The notes: generated from the letters alone by a model not told the origin. A stretch of 64,000 nt of DNA from Fasciolopsis buskii (GCA_008360955.1 LUCM01001910.1:255031-319030); one strand, 5' to 3'; shown: positions 12,065 through 23,480, counted from the stretch's first letter. Made by a program: numbers and translations.

Positions 12065-13964
12065 GTAAGAATTGTAACGATTTGATTTGATCTGTTACCA
12101 ATGGTATGCTCATGCTACTGAGGTGAAAAAGCCTCGATTTTTAATAAAATGTTTCTATGAGACATTTAGGTTACAAAATTTGCATTTGCATGGCATTTGC
12201 TACGGTCTTAGAAACACGACTACGAAATCCCACGCAAGTTAGCAAGTTAGTCTGTCTGTCTTTCTGTCAGTCACAATTGTCAGCCACTCAATCACAAAAG
12301 TCAGTCGCTTAATCTAGTCAGTCAGTCAGTCAGTCAGTAGGCCAATAATCCACCCAGTCAGCCAGTTAATAAGTCACTCACCAAAGCAAGTCAGCCAGTT
12401 TTGCCATCCAGATAATTGTGTGAATCGCATACCAGTATCAATCAGCCACTTAGCCAGTCACCATATTCAGTCAATCAGTCCTTCAGTCAGCCTGTCATCA
12501 GTGTCAAACAGTCATTCAGTCTGCTCTCGAGTCACTCAGTCAGTCACTAAAGTCAGTCAGCCAGTCAGTCACAAAATTCAGTCAGTCAGTGAGTCAATCA
12601 GCTGGGGAGCCAGTCAGCCAGCCATTCAGTAAGGTAAGTCAGTCTGATTTTCATCCAATCACATTAGTCAATCCCTCGCCAATTCAGCCAATCACTTAAT
12701 CAGTCAGTCAATTGGTTTATCAGTCAGTCACTCAGTCAGTTATTCAGTTAGGCACCAATGTTACTCAGACAGTCACTCATTCTGTCAACTAAGTTAGTCA
12801 CTCAGTCAATTAGTCATCCATTCATTCAGTTAGTCAGTTTGTCTGTCTGTCTGTCTATCACTAAATCATTCAATCCGTTAGTCATTCAGTCACTCGGTCA
12901 GTCACCAAAGTCAGTCAGTCCGTTACTGATTTACAAAAACCAGGCAGTCAGTCAGTCTATCGGACACTCAGTCACCAATTTCCATCACTCATGCAGTTAG
13001 TCTGTCATTGAGTCAGTCAGTCAGTTAGTCAGACACAAAATTCAGTCAGTTATTCTGCCAGTTAGTAAATATATCGGTCAGTCGGTCTGTCCTTTACTCA
13101 GTTGTCCAAAATATCAGTCCTCCGATCATTTCCGGAATCATCCAGCTGGTTGTTTAACTGAATCTTTCTAGTGTCTTTCAGTTCTTCCTACAGTTCGAAT
13201 TACTTAACCTTGTAAACAAGTTTCGAATTGCAATCAATCATTACCTGAAGCCTTTGTGACCGTAGGGGAAAATTGAATGATCAAAATGATTGCCTGCACG
13301 TTCATTGTGGTTAATATGCATAAACACTTTACCAGTACCAGTGTTTAATTGTCCATTCTTGTTCCGCATACTTGTTCCACGCATTGCCGATTTGGTTCCA
13401 CATCACAGAAGAAATTCCTTAATGGACAGAATGATTTTCAGAAGTTGAAAGCCTCTGAGCGGCACATGAAGTCTACTCCACTGGTGGTCAAAATTTGGGG
13501 GCCAGTCGGATGTCAGGTCGGTGGTAGTGATGCATAAAATTAGTGGAGTCCAATTAGGATGGAACTTTATTTTATGTACAGCCACATGTCTAGATATACC
13601 GCCGCAAACAGTAACTACTTCATTTGACCCTTCCTCTGTCAGAGTTAGGTTCGATTACGGGGTCAGGGAGCACTTTCCAGTTCAAATATGCAAACAACAC
13701 TCCAAACGTGGCTACATCGTGGTTGAGTTGACCAAAACAAATTTCCCCCGTGTCTTCAGTTTTGCACGAATCATCGATATCACAGCAAATCGATGTCCCT
13801 GCTCTGACGATTAGGATTCCTCTAAATTGTTACTGTCCATACTATCTAATTCGCTTTTATGAATATGTTTACTCATAACTTGCTAGTAGGTAAAAAACGG
13901 AACTGTTTCTCATGAATACGCTGCCACGTCTATATTTACCGATTCTGTGACTTCACTTTGACAG
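12065..13964 (+). other. intron of unidentified gene
   Basis: A GTAAGA donor at 12065 and an acceptor ending CACTTTGACAG at 13964 bound about 1.9 kb. It contains the CAGT repeat region and short frames at 13349-13537 and 13521-13814 that could conceivably be alternative exons. I could not establish that. Confidence 0.5.
12240..13095. repeat. degenerate (CAGT)n repeat array
   Basis: About 850 bp is built mostly of CAGT/AGTC tetramers with frequent substitutions and short interruptions such as CACTCA, CCAGC and CAAAATT. Uninterrupted runs are only a few units long, so it is an old, mutated tetranucleotide satellite. It lies in the intron between the two exons of the unidentified gene. Serine/glutamine/valine-rich frames at 12420-13000 are by-products. 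Confidence 0.9.
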
Positions 13965-14258
13965 GTTGCTAACGAAATGTACCAGATGGCCAAAAACACG
14001 CATCCGAGCAATGAAATTCCCCCAAGAGATGTCACGGAATCGGAAGTTGAAAACGTGGTGCAAAGTTTGCAAATAATGACAAAACGCATATTTGAACAAC
14101 TGGCACGATTCATACACTTGGTTGACCAAATCCAGTTCATTGGACGTAAACCAATTACACTGAAAGATTTAACTTGTGTTGAAGCTGAATTGCCAATGGA
14201 ATGTAATAGTATTACCAATTCCAGCAACTCTGCAAAATATCACTTTGACGACCACTGA
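13965..14258 (+). CDS. terminal exon of unidentified helical protein
   Basis: The exon starts after TTTGACAG with codons V-A-N-E-M, phase 0, and runs 97 codons to TGA at 14256-14258. The peptide contains a hydrophilic SNEIPPRDVTESEVENVV stretch, then a likely helix (SLQIMTKRIFEQLARFIHLV), then a short tail ending AKYHFDDH. With the preceding exon it gives MDQISTSLLR joined to VANEMYQMAK, which continues a helical, coiled-coil-like pattern. The product is unknown. A polyadenylation signal follows about 160 bp downstream, supporting this as the real 3' end. Confidence 0.65.
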   Translation, partial: VANEMYQMAKNTHPSNEIPPRDVTESEVENVVQSLQIMTKRIFEQLARFIHLVDQIQFIGRKPITLKDLTCVEAELPMECNSITNSSNSAKYHFDDH

Positions 14259-14416
14259 AAAACCCCTCAAGACTACCACCGGTTCACTACGTTACCTTCT
14301 GTTTCTTAGAAACGGCAAGCTGTGAACAACTGGGATATTCTTTTGTTTGAGTCACAAAAGATCCGAGATCGTCGGGACAAACGCTTACTGAAATTTCGGA
14401 AGGAATGGCTTGTCCA

Positions 14417-14422
14417 AATAAA
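14417..14422 (+). terminator. polyadenylation signal AATAAA
   Basis: AATAAA lies about 160 bp after the stop codon of the plus-strand gene and is followed by a GTTTTGTTT-rich stretch. Its position fits the cleavage/polyadenylation signal of that gene. Confidence 0.6.
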
Positions 14423-15177
14423 GTTTTGTTTAAAGGATCAGCTAAGAATGAAAAATTGTTTTAATAAATAAATCGTAAAATCACTGGATGAGACAGAGAG
14501 TGAAAGTGGCAATCGATTGAACTGGCCGGAAAAAAGAGTCGAGAATTTTATAAACCGGACATTGCACGGATAGGGGTGGAATATTACTTTAGTTTATATT
14601 TGCACAAGTGATACTCAATCCGTGGATTATGCACAATTCCACCAAATGCGACAATATGCTGGCTTGGCTTACTACTTCGATATTCACGAATAGCTTCTGA
14701 TCCAATACAACCCCAAAAAGCATCATTGACTGTCTTCTGAACAATGTGTCAGGTCAGTCATTGTCAAATAATGGACAAAGAAAAAAGAAAGATCTTGTTT
14801 TGCCGACAGAATTAGCGAATTTAAAGTTATACGGATGGTCAATACGTTGATATGCTTGGGGTATTGCGCCATGTGTGGTCCAGAGAAAATTTTGAAGCAC
14901 CGTTGATGTCATCGTGAACATGGACCACGGAAAGAGTCAATGTACGGGTGTTGTAATAAAGCGCGAGTAATTTTTGATGAGTGTCATTATTTTAACTTCA
15001 TAGATAAACCTTCATTGTGGGGGAGACTAATAGCACATGCTATAGTTGGATTTGAACCCACTATATCCTGAATATTTCCCAGCTACTTTCACTCGAATCA
15101 GCACAGTTGTTCAATTTTAGTGTACTCCCCACAAAACAAACGCATCATATTTTCATAGCGCCCCGCTTACTCCAATA

Positions 15178-15180
<3 letters not shown>
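14423..15180. other. intergenic, nothing firm
   Basis: I see no gene. A GGTTCAAATCC-like B-box exists on the minus strand at about 15048-15058, but I could not match an A-box or a second copy. Confidence 0.4.

Positions 15181-15216
<36 letters not shown>
15181..15216. repeat. AT dinucleotide microsatellite
   Basis: Eighteen perfect AT units. It lies beyond the 3' end of the RTE element on its strand and could derive from its simple-repeat tail. Confidence 0.9.
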
Positions 15217-15220
<4 letters not shown>

Positions 15221-15469
15221 AACCGGCTTGAAAACAAGGGTGGAGTCATCGTAACAGCATTTAGATAGAACTAAATAGAAGGGGACAAACGGAAGGAAAA
15301 ATAATAAAATATAATGATCCAGCTGTTTTTGTTTTCACGGTATGGATTTCATGGTTATTTCGTTATTTCCGACCTGTTTAAAGGGGATGAGTTCTACCGA
15401 CAGGCCACTCAGCATTCGTGTTAATGACTTTGATTCTGAGCCATATCTCTCAGTGTCTCCAACAAACAA

Positions 15470-15835
15470 CAATCCTTATCTGCTAGGCACCAAACAGGAA
15501 GGCGGGAAGTGCCCATCGAGAGCAAGCCGAAGTTAACTTTCTGATATCTGTACGCCAATTAATAGCCTGGCCGCCACATCGTTTCTTCCGGCCTTGCTCA
15601 GCACCTGCAAAACGAGCACGAAAAGGCTAACGATGGGCAGCTATGCGCAATGCGTGTCCAAGCCTCGAAGTTGATGTAGAGCGATTATTTCAGTCACCGA
15701 ACGATTGTCTGCATCCAACAAACGACGAGACACCTCGTCATTTCCTACGCGATGTTCCCACCAGACACGAACAATGATTCGGAGACATCGGTGTCTGAAG
15801 ATAAAGGGTCGCCAGGCACCCTGAACATGGGGTGT
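15470..15835 (-). pseudogene. RTE C-terminal region
   Basis: Continuing downstream on the minus strand, the translation gives a LGHALRIAAHR block, then RARFAGAEQGRKKRCGG, then WRTDIRKLTSACSRWA. This matches the conserved RTE tail pattern (LGHVLRM..HRLPRRALF...GWKK.RGG...W...MK.LT). The tail confirms RTE assignment. It is frame-shifted relative to the RT. Confidence 0.7.
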
Positions 15836-16674
15836 TCACGTCTCGCAACCGTAAAGTTGAACACTACAAACTATGGCATCGTGCACCCTTCCCTTCAGAG
15901 AATGTCGGATGTCATGGCGACACCACAAGTGTCGCAGTTTCGCCAAATGTACTCCGGCTTTTGCATTTCGTGATGTGACCTCATATCCAACACCCCTGCC
16001 AGGTTTGATCAGACTCTCAAAGTACTTGGAGCTATCTAATCGATCACTACAAAGAGTGAGCGCAGGAACACACTCCTGCCAATCTTGAAGAAGTACCCTG
16101 CATTTTGAAGGTGCGAAGCACATACCGTACCTAAATAACCCAGTCATCAATCGGTCCAACGCACGTTAGATTGTCTGTTCATTGTCACTCAGCAAGGCGA
16201 TATCATTAGCATACTCTAAGTCAAAACCTCTGTTCCCTGGAAATAGTTGAACTCCGCTCTCTGAACATTAGATGAAGCATCCTGTAGGAAATCCCCTGTG
16301 ATAAAATTGGAAAGACATGGGGATATAGGGCATCCCTGCTGTGTTCCACCGGTGGCGTATGACGGTAAACGTTTTGGGAACCGACACATACAGCTCAGGC
16401 ACTCCGTTTCTCAACAAACAGTACCATAGTGCAGACCCATCAACAGAGTCAAACGCTGCACTAATGTTCGAGAACAATAATCCTTGGCATTCGGAGAGTA
16501 GAACGGTACTCTAAAAGCGCGAAGCCCAGTCTGTTTCTCACGAATTTGTCCTTTACATGTGTTGTACAATCCGCGGAGAATGGCGAACGCAAACGGCCGT
16601 GAGGCCATCGGGATTAGGCTTATACTTTGTTGTGCTTCCCCTTTTGAGCTAATCAACACACAACACGGGCACAA
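15836..16674 (-). pseudogene. RTE reverse transcriptase core
   Basis: 16411-16674 gives ISLIPMASRPFAFAILRGL and IREKQTGLRAFR, the RTE fingers/palm entry. 16268-16477 gives a FSNISAAFDSVDGSALWYCL block matching the family FLDFKAAFDSVDR. The catalytic YADD appears as YAND at 16202-16213, followed by a stop. 15836-16159 gives FAPSKCRVLLQDW, then LWCRHDIRHSLKGRVHDAIV, then QLYGCET, the usual RTE thumb end. The YADD aspartate change alone would inactivate the polymerase. Confidence 0.85.
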
Positions 16675-17213
16675 GCCTGCGGTCTAGCAGGACAATAACA
16701 CACTGAATTTGAAGACAGTTATTCGGGCTTGAGCCTTCAAGTGCCGTACGCCCAAAACGGAATGAAACGGACCAGATACACCTTTGGGTGGGTGATAACA
16801 CAGAAACAATACGGGAATTCAAACGGCTAGCCCAACTCGCTAGCGAGAGAAAGCGAGAGAAGACCAAAACAGAACGCAGCCGCGTACTTATTGGTGGCAC
16901 ACCAATACAAATCAAAGTGAAATGAGTTTTATCGTTTATGTGGTTTCGTGGATTGGTCTTGATTGATGTGGGAAAAACCAATCACAGAGCCAGGTTATGT
17001 GAATCCTTTTGCTGCCATATGGAAAGCTTCAAACGCGCAATATTTAAAATAACGTCCACTTCAAAATATCTCAGGAAGTACAGATTACCGTAGAAGGTAA
17101 TAACGGAATTATTATCTGCGTCACCAAAAACGATAGACTGGTCACCGTCTACAACATAACTCTTTGATTAGCGTGGCACTAAAATGCCCCAGTAAGACCG
17201 GTATACAGTCCAG

Positions 17214-17965
17214 CTATTTGTAGCTAATGCCAATAAGGTCGATTTGGGTGCATTGCTGACTCGAAGAAAGCTGATGCCAGATGGCGTAATGGCAATTGTA
17301 AAATCCGAAGCTCTTACTGGCAAGGAACAATTGATGTTCTGAACACAAAGCCAATAGCCGTTCCCCGTCTTCGGAGCGACAGGAATCGAGATCAAATGGA
17401 CCTTCTAGATACACCTTATTCGAGAACAGCCGACCTACTCGAGCATTCATGTCTCCTACCAAATTCAAGATGTTACTCCACCACCCTGAATGTACGCAAG
17501 AGATTACGGAGCTTTGACTACATCCAGGCCGCAATCTGTTGGCACGTAGAATCAGACAACAAACAAGTTGCATCTATCAGAGCGAGGGTTATTTTTTTAC
17601 ATGTATCTCCACGTCTCACTACGCACAGTCGGCTGTTGGCTGGGATTCATTCAAGTACTGCAGCCTCAGCCTTCTCACTGAGATTCAAACAAACGCCAGC
17701 AAAACCAGAAAAGTGCAGATGAAACTTTACGGAAAGACTATATGGGGATGTCAAATCTGGAGTCTTGAATGTGAGTCTCTTGGATACAGTACACATCGAT
17801 GGCTAGGGTCTCCAATGCACGGGCCAAACAACCCTGTCCATCTATACCCTTCAGTGTTCGCGCATTAAATGTGGCTAGTTTGAGGAGACATGGAGCACAA
17901 TGAAGTACATCAGCCGGTGGAAGCGGATTCGTTGAGATATGGATGCTTTCTGAGGGAGAACGCAA
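17214..17965 (-). pseudogene. RTE endonuclease domain
   Basis: 17738-17965 encodes LKLATFNARTLKG, then ALETLAIDVYCIQETHIQDS, the typical RTE endonuclease N-terminus with the catalytic E of the QET motif. 17214-17573 encodes VGDMNARVGRL (17440-17457 covers GDMNAR), then DGERLLALCSEHQLFLAS and QIDLIGISYK. The middle segment (about 17575-17735) is frame-shifted. The domain would nick target DNA to prime reverse transcription. Stops and frameshifts disable it. Confidence 0.85.
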
Positions 17966-18189
17966 GAGTACGGCAACAGGACATATTCCCGTGACACTAC
18001 CACTAGCATGGACGACTGCAGTAGCCGATGAATATAAGGAAATAGGGTGGGAAGAGGAGTGACACGAAGCAATAAAAAGATAAGCAGTTGTGAATGAAAG
18101 AAGAGTAAGAAATATCTATACGTAGATCAGTCATCTTCGTGCTCTAGTTTATGAGATACGAGTCGTGGTACTATTCAGTCGCCCAGTCC

Positions 18190-18570
18190 ATAAGTGGTCT
18201 TTTTATTTGTGGCTTCACCTCTAACATTTACCCAGCCACGCCTTTTCTGTAATGCAGCCGAATCCTTCCAGACAAGCTGGTGGCCACTTGATCGATTCAT
18301 ACCCCTCTTATGGAAAACCTTCCCGGGTCAGTGGAACACGACAAAGGGCTTTTTTCGGTTGGCGGGCCACACTCGCCTCGTCACAGAATCACCTGTGGGC
18401 TCTTGTGCCACTTGTTAGGGAGATTGGTTGCCAGGGGAAAACCCACCACGGCTTTAAACATTGCCGCTGCTTGTCCGCAGCCACTTATTCGGAATGTTTG
18501 AGCTTATCTTATTCACGGCTAACCACCTAGATGCTGACCGATCCCTAGTCCCCAACCCAGGGAGGCGCCC
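18190..18570 (-). other. possible RTE 5' leader or unrelated repeat
   Basis: This GC-richer stretch lies directly upstream of the RTE endonuclease on the element's strand. It contains no open coding frame of the element. Its position suggests a 5' untranslated leader, but I have no second copy in the window to confirm it. Confidence 0.3.
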
Positions 18571-18869
18571 AGTAGCAGGCAGCTCTGAACAGCAATGTTG
18601 ATTTATTCTGAACTTAATCGTTTTTAGGTGATTTGATTTCAGCTCCCGATTTTTGCAACCATTCAGCTTCACTAATGCGACATATTTATGTTTTGTACAT
18701 CTTAGCGGTAAATAACAGTGAAAGAAAAATTGGAAGACCGTAAGTTGGAAGGACTATAGTGAAGCGAAAGTGCCTCGAGTACAAGAACGCCACCGAATGA
18801 TAGGGACATGACTTTTATTTATCTGGCATTCGCCTGACAACTGTGGTTCAGTTTCTGCTGGTACACTCA

Positions 18870-19180
18870 TTAACTCTGCACTGACGTACGCCGGGTTTCA
18901 TTGCTACCTCACTGTATCACCTATTCAAACAAGAAACAAGATGAGGAATAATGATAGATTAAGTGCCGAAAAATAAGTTGTTGAATTGCTTAGCAGACGA
19001 TAAATTTCGGACTCGAAAAAGCCACTGACTGCCGCAGTGGGCTATATCACCTATTACTTCCAACAAATGCTTGGGGGCATCTCGTGGACTCCAACCCGCC
19101 AGTTAAACTGCACTTATACGTGCCGAACCACTGGCAGAAGTTTTCATATATTTTTACCACGTCACTGAGTGGTCACCTCG
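18870..19180 (-). repeat. tRNA-like SINE, family 2, copy a
   Basis: Blocks shared in order with 25300-25600 include TTGCTACCTCAC, a CACCTATTCAAACAAGAAA block, AGTTGTTGAATTGC, an ACTTCCAACAAATG block and AGAAGTTTTCAT. On the minus strand, CCAGTGGTTCGGCACG followed by GGGTTGGAGTCCACG resembles A- and B-box spacing. I infer a tRNA-derived SINE in minus orientation. Confidence 0.5.
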
Positions 19181-19732
19181 ATCCATCTACCAACCACTAA
19201 CTGCCTCGAAGAACCATGTGCAACGTGACAGTTGTTTTGTGAGCAAGCGTAAAACATACCCTAAACAAGTTAAACTCATTTGATTTATTTCCCATTCCGA
19301 AATGACTGACGATGTTGACTTTGTGAAAACATGGACAAGCCACTGCGTTCGCCCCTCATTTTCCCCAGGCCTTCGGATCAAACAAAGAAGAAAGGTACTA
19401 GCCAGTATCAAAGTAACATGATTTATTGTGCTGTATAAATTGTTCAAAGGAAACCTTTGGCCCAACTTCTTTACAGTCATTCTCCACGGACAGTTATAAT
19501 TACAGGCAAGTCCTTTCGTAGAATAGATCTTAAGACAATAGGTAACAAAAAGCGATTCAATTAATATATCGGACAGTTCACCCTGGTCTGGGACTTATTC
19601 GTTCTCATCATTTGATTTAAATGATGAGTTATACGGATCCAAATGATTGCGTTCCTCATCAGAATTCAACAGATTGGACCACAACTGATAACGTCCCGGG
19701 GGATGATTTGCCGTTGGATTGGCAGACAAGTT

Positions 19733-20051
19733 CTAAGTGGTTGAAAAGTTGCATATTCCAGTTGCTTGCTCCGGTTGGAATGACAATAAATTGGGGTGTT
19801 CTTTCAGTGCATTGACTAAGTAATAGAGTAAGGGCACCGGTTTTTCCACCGCTAGACTTGCTTGGGCCAGTTGTTGTGGTTGCTGTTGCTGTTGTTGTTG
19901 CTGGTGTTGTTGTTCGGCCGTATTGAGATTTTGCAAAGCACGCACATTAACTAAAGGGCGTAGATTCAATGTTTGACATAAAGTTCGACGTGATGTTTTT
20001 AACTCGCCGTGACCTGATTCTCGACGGAAAACGGATTCAGTAAATTCCAGA
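19733..20051 (-). CDS. polyglutamine-containing exon of unidentified protein
   Basis: On the minus strand, a strong pyrimidine tract ending TCAATATCCTCAG precedes the exon at 20051. The frame is then open to TAG at 19733-19735. The peptide begins EFTESVFRRESGHGELKTSR, continues LCQTLNLRPLVNVRALQNL, then a glutamine tract, and ends LVNALKEHPNLLSFQPEQA plus a short tail. The frame also stays open upstream of the acceptor to 20122, so the exon border is inferred. I do not recognise the family. The C-terminal segment after the Q tract looks conserved-type sequence rather than filler. No polyadenylation signal was sought convincingly downstream. Confidence 0.5.
19865..19915 (-). repeat. CAA/CAG trinucleotide tract encoding polyQ
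   Basis: Mixed CAA and CAG codons on the minus strand encode QQHQQQQQQQQPQQ inside the exon at 19733-20051. The codon mixture suggests selection or age rather than a recent expansion. Confidence 0.85.
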
Positions 20052-20469
20052 CTGAGGATATTGAGCAAGCGAGAAAGAGAGAGAATGAGTCGACAATTGC
20101 CAAACTCACATTTTGGTGTCACTTTGATAAAAACGAAGTCTTATAAGGCAGACTGTCTTGAAGACTTGTTCACAGAATGAAAAAAACAATGACTGCATAC
20201 AATTTGCATTGTTTAGGACAACTTTAAACAAACATCTTATCTCGATCATATATTGTGTCATGGCGATAAGTCTGCTTCGATTTGCAGCAAAAACTTGTTA
20301 ACCTGACTTACTTCAAGTTCACGAGACCGTCTATCAGACAACGAGCATAGATAAAAAATACCCCGTTCCTTCAATGCATAATTTTGTTACTTAAATTCTT
20401 TAAGGAATTCGCGTCAAACCAATCGTATTTGATCTGGTCCCGTAAGTTGCTCCGACTGCCTCAGTAAAT

Positions 20470-20620
20470 TTGACTTCAGTCCGACTGCTTTTAGATTCGG
20501 GCCGTAAAGTGTGAACAATCGACGCACTCCCGAGGGACGAAATCAAATCGCTGACTTTGTGGTGGCCGAGTCGATCGTATTATCAATGAGCTAACGCTAT
20601 CGGGCTCCTCTATTAAGAAT
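20470..20620 (-). repeat. possible tRNA-derived SINE, family 3
   Basis: On the minus strand, GAGCCCGATAGCGTTAGCTC followed by a GATCGACTCGGCCACCAC block and a GATTTGATTTCGTCC B-box-like motif gives a degenerate tRNA-like head. Only one copy is visible in the window, so confidence is limited. Confidence 0.35.
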
Positions 20621-20954
20621 TGCATAACTTTGTATACAGCAACACGGCAACTAACTAAGTTTGGTTACTAGGTTAGCCTTGATGTTGAGTTTCGCAATGA
20701 AAAATTTTGACATTGGCATCCCGTTCTGTTTCACTTTTGGATTTTTTCTCAGACCGGAACACTCCAAAAAAGTCATACACTCATTGAGATTCTGAGTATC
20801 TGTTCTCTTTGCTTCCATTTGAATGTGATCGACAGGGCTAATGTAACGATTAGAACCAGGTTGATTGCATAAAATTGAATATTCAAGTACCCAAGTTACG
20901 TTTAAAAGATGTGTACGTCGCTGTCAATCTTTGGATGCCCAGTAAGAGATCTGG

Positions 20955-21260
20955 CTAGACGCCGGTGGTCAAGCGGATAGGATCGCAGCGTTTAGACGTG
21001 AACATCGTGGGTTCGAGGTCTCCCACTTGACTGCCCTTCTTTGGTCGCAGCCTCCCTCCTAAAGATAATGAACGATCTTGTCTTGTCAGTAGAAGGAAGT
21101 GAAAGATAAAGGACAAATTCCGATTCTTTGTACCACGTTGAAGCACCTGCTTTTATCCGTGCAACACAGTCTGGATCGAGCTCGGATTTATATGGGCGAT
21201 AAAACCGATCTACCCTAGACGCAGACAATAGAGGCAACCACCAAATTAGGCAAATCAATC
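20955..21260 (+). repeat. tRNA-derived SINE, family 1, copy b
   Basis: The head GCCGGTGGTCAAGCGGATAG, then GATCGCAGCGTTTAGACGTG, then a B-box-like GTGGGTTCGAGGTC at about 21007-21020, matches the minus-strand copy at 9120-9297 in order. The match continues into a TTGGTCGCAGCCTCCCTCC block after the head. Family members in two orientations support a dispersed SINE. Confidence 0.65.
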
Positions 21261-23480
21261 ATCAGAAATGCCACAGTACTTTCAGAAATTGTAGTAAAAC
21301 ATCAAACTTCTTATGTCTGGTGTAGCTATTTGCTTTGTACAATGGACTAGCATCACCGACCTAAAAGATTCAACGGAGTTGAGTTGAGCGGAACGGGTTG
21401 GAGGGGAGTGAGTTTGTAAAACAGTTGACCTGGCACAAACCTACTCTGGTTTCGTCCACTACTTCATAGTGCTGGATAACAATGAAATAAAAATCGAACG
21501 ATAGAACGACTGTGGAGAAGAAGAAATATTTCAGATGCAATAACACCACTGGCTGCCATATCGCCTAAGGTCATCAACTACGGTGTGCGTGGGTGAACGC
21601 TGACAAGCGTTGACAAGCCTTCACAGGCCACGATTAACACAATAAAGTCAATCATGAATCATGTAGATATCGAATATCGCCTCGAGCAGAATCGGCGACA
21701 ACGTGCAACATGCATATCTCATTCAGAAACAAAAGATCAGATATTGGATGGACTGTGAATAAAAGTAAGACCAAAATCGGCACAAATATGGATAACCTAT
21801 TGACTTGGAACCAGGTAACAAAGTAATACCGAGAAATTTGATATTTTGTTTTTCAGATTTTAAGCTTGAAAAATCCGAGGCAGTATGTGCCATTTCGTGG
21901 TTTTGTATACCTCACTCTAAAAGACCTCAATGGCCAGTTAGCTGAAAACCTACAACAGCCAGATAGCTAGCACTGCTACACTTTAACTTAGATGTCCGGT
22001 GAATGAGTCTTCTCACCTTCGTTCATTTGACCGAGGAGCAGCTCTGACGACGCTTATAATAAGAAAAAAATTAGTAATTCACTTTATGACATCTTTAAAC
22101 TAGGTTTGGTAAAACTCCTTCCAAACGGCGGGAAACGACTGCACCGCGAGAACCTTTAGGCCACTTAATCGGAAAAAATTGAATGAGTAACAGCTAGTTG
22201 TGGGAACAAAAACCACTTCCAATGTGACTGGGGAAGAAATACTACTACCAAAGCATCGAGCAATATTACTGTTAAACTTAACGTGATGAGTATACAAGCT
22301 TAATATTTCGTGTTGTCTAGATATCTACTTCTCCTTACATGCACAAACGTGAATACGCGCTGATTAATTTTATGATCGTGAAGAATTTTCGGTATCGAAA
22401 CAAGATTTTACTAGGGTTTAACTCGATTTTTCTCGCCAGAACTAGCTGCCAATCATTGATCAAAAATAGGAGTGGCAATTCGAGACAGAAAAGAAAGTTG
22501 ACTTTTCAGAAGAGATATGATATGGTACTTTCGCGTTTTATGAGAACAACGATACCACAGGTCCCATGGACTGGAAGATAGCAAACGATCCTTTTGTATA
22601 TGCAGCATAATTCGTCTGAAGTGCCAGCAATGGGTGAGATGGGATTGATAACGGTGCTGAACCCGTATATTTCTTTTGAACAAAAGTGTCTGGGCGTCGA
22701 GTCTACCAAGCGTTGCAAACACATTTCACAGTTGGAAGGTGTGAAGATTATCTCAAATGCATTAAGATTTTCAGTCGAGTTATCGAATATTAATTGCGAC
22801 TTCTCTATATTACCGGTCGGAGTTCTAACATTGTGAGAGTTGTACAATTTACCGTTTGGTTTAGGAATAGCAGTTAACGGATTGCATTATTAGCGGTCAT
22901 GCTTGGGATTGCAAAATAAGTCAAGAAGTCAAGTAATACTTAGATATAAGCCAATCATCTCAGACGTCCCAAAAGGACTACATTCAGTGACTCCTAATAG
23001 TCGATGGAAGCGTGAGAAAGAACTGGTTTTTAAGGCTTGAAGTGTCCGCACATTTCAAAATGAGCCGTATGTAGGTTTGATTTTTATTTGTTGTTATTTA
23101 CATTTGGGATATATATATTGATCTTATCTAGTAAATTTCGCAGTAGTAAGGTAAATTACAAGGCTCTCCCGAGAACTAAAGTAAACCTTTTATGGAAATG
23201 AAAAGCATCGGGTCTTCTGTGGGCTGCCGCATTCGCATAGGATTGTAAAGTAAATTTGGGAATGGTACACAGTTTGCCCCAAGTCTGATCAGTGCAAAAT
23301 GCGTTAAGAAACAAATAGAGAGTGCGTTTTCTAAGTTCCAAGCAGTAGTATACATTTCGTTATCCCGTAGGACACTGGGCAATTCTCGGCCGGTGATTCA
23401 ATTACTTGGCTGACTTAAGAACTGGTGTCTATAATTACCAAGCTTATCAACCAAGTTAAAGATGGGTTATTGTGAGGGCA
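21261..23480. other. no supported gene
   Basis: Frames up to 113 codons occur on the minus strand (22506-22847) and 80 codons on the plus strand, without recognisable motifs or paired splice sites. I assign nothing. Confidence 0.4.

Larger units (their letters stand above)
15470..17965 (-). mobile_element. RTE-clade non-LTR retrotransposon, nearly complete but broken
   Basis: Minus-strand translation gives, in order, the RTE endonuclease start, the GDMNARVG active-site block, the RT and the RTE-type C-terminal region ending about 15470. The order and motifs are characteristic of the RTE clade, which has a single long ORF with APE endonuclease and RT and a short body. The span of about 2.5 kb is close to a complete RTE ORF. 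Frames change repeatedly and stops occur, so it is dead. An AT microsatellite lies just past the 3' side. Confidence 0.85.

Noticed and set aside
12420..13000. serine/glutamine/valine-rich plus-strand ORFs
   Set aside because: They are translations of the degenerate CAGT array.
13349..13814. extra exons between 12064 and 13965
   Set aside because: Open frames exist, but borders are weak and the outer exons already join in phase.
15030..15110. tRNA or SINE head on the minus strand (GGTTCAAATCC)
   Set aside because: The B-box-like motif stands alone, without a convincing A-box or a second copy.
22506..22847. 113-codon minus-strand ORF as an endonuclease start
   Set aside because: Its start vaguely resembles the N-terminus of APE-type domains, but no GDFN or SDH motif follows.
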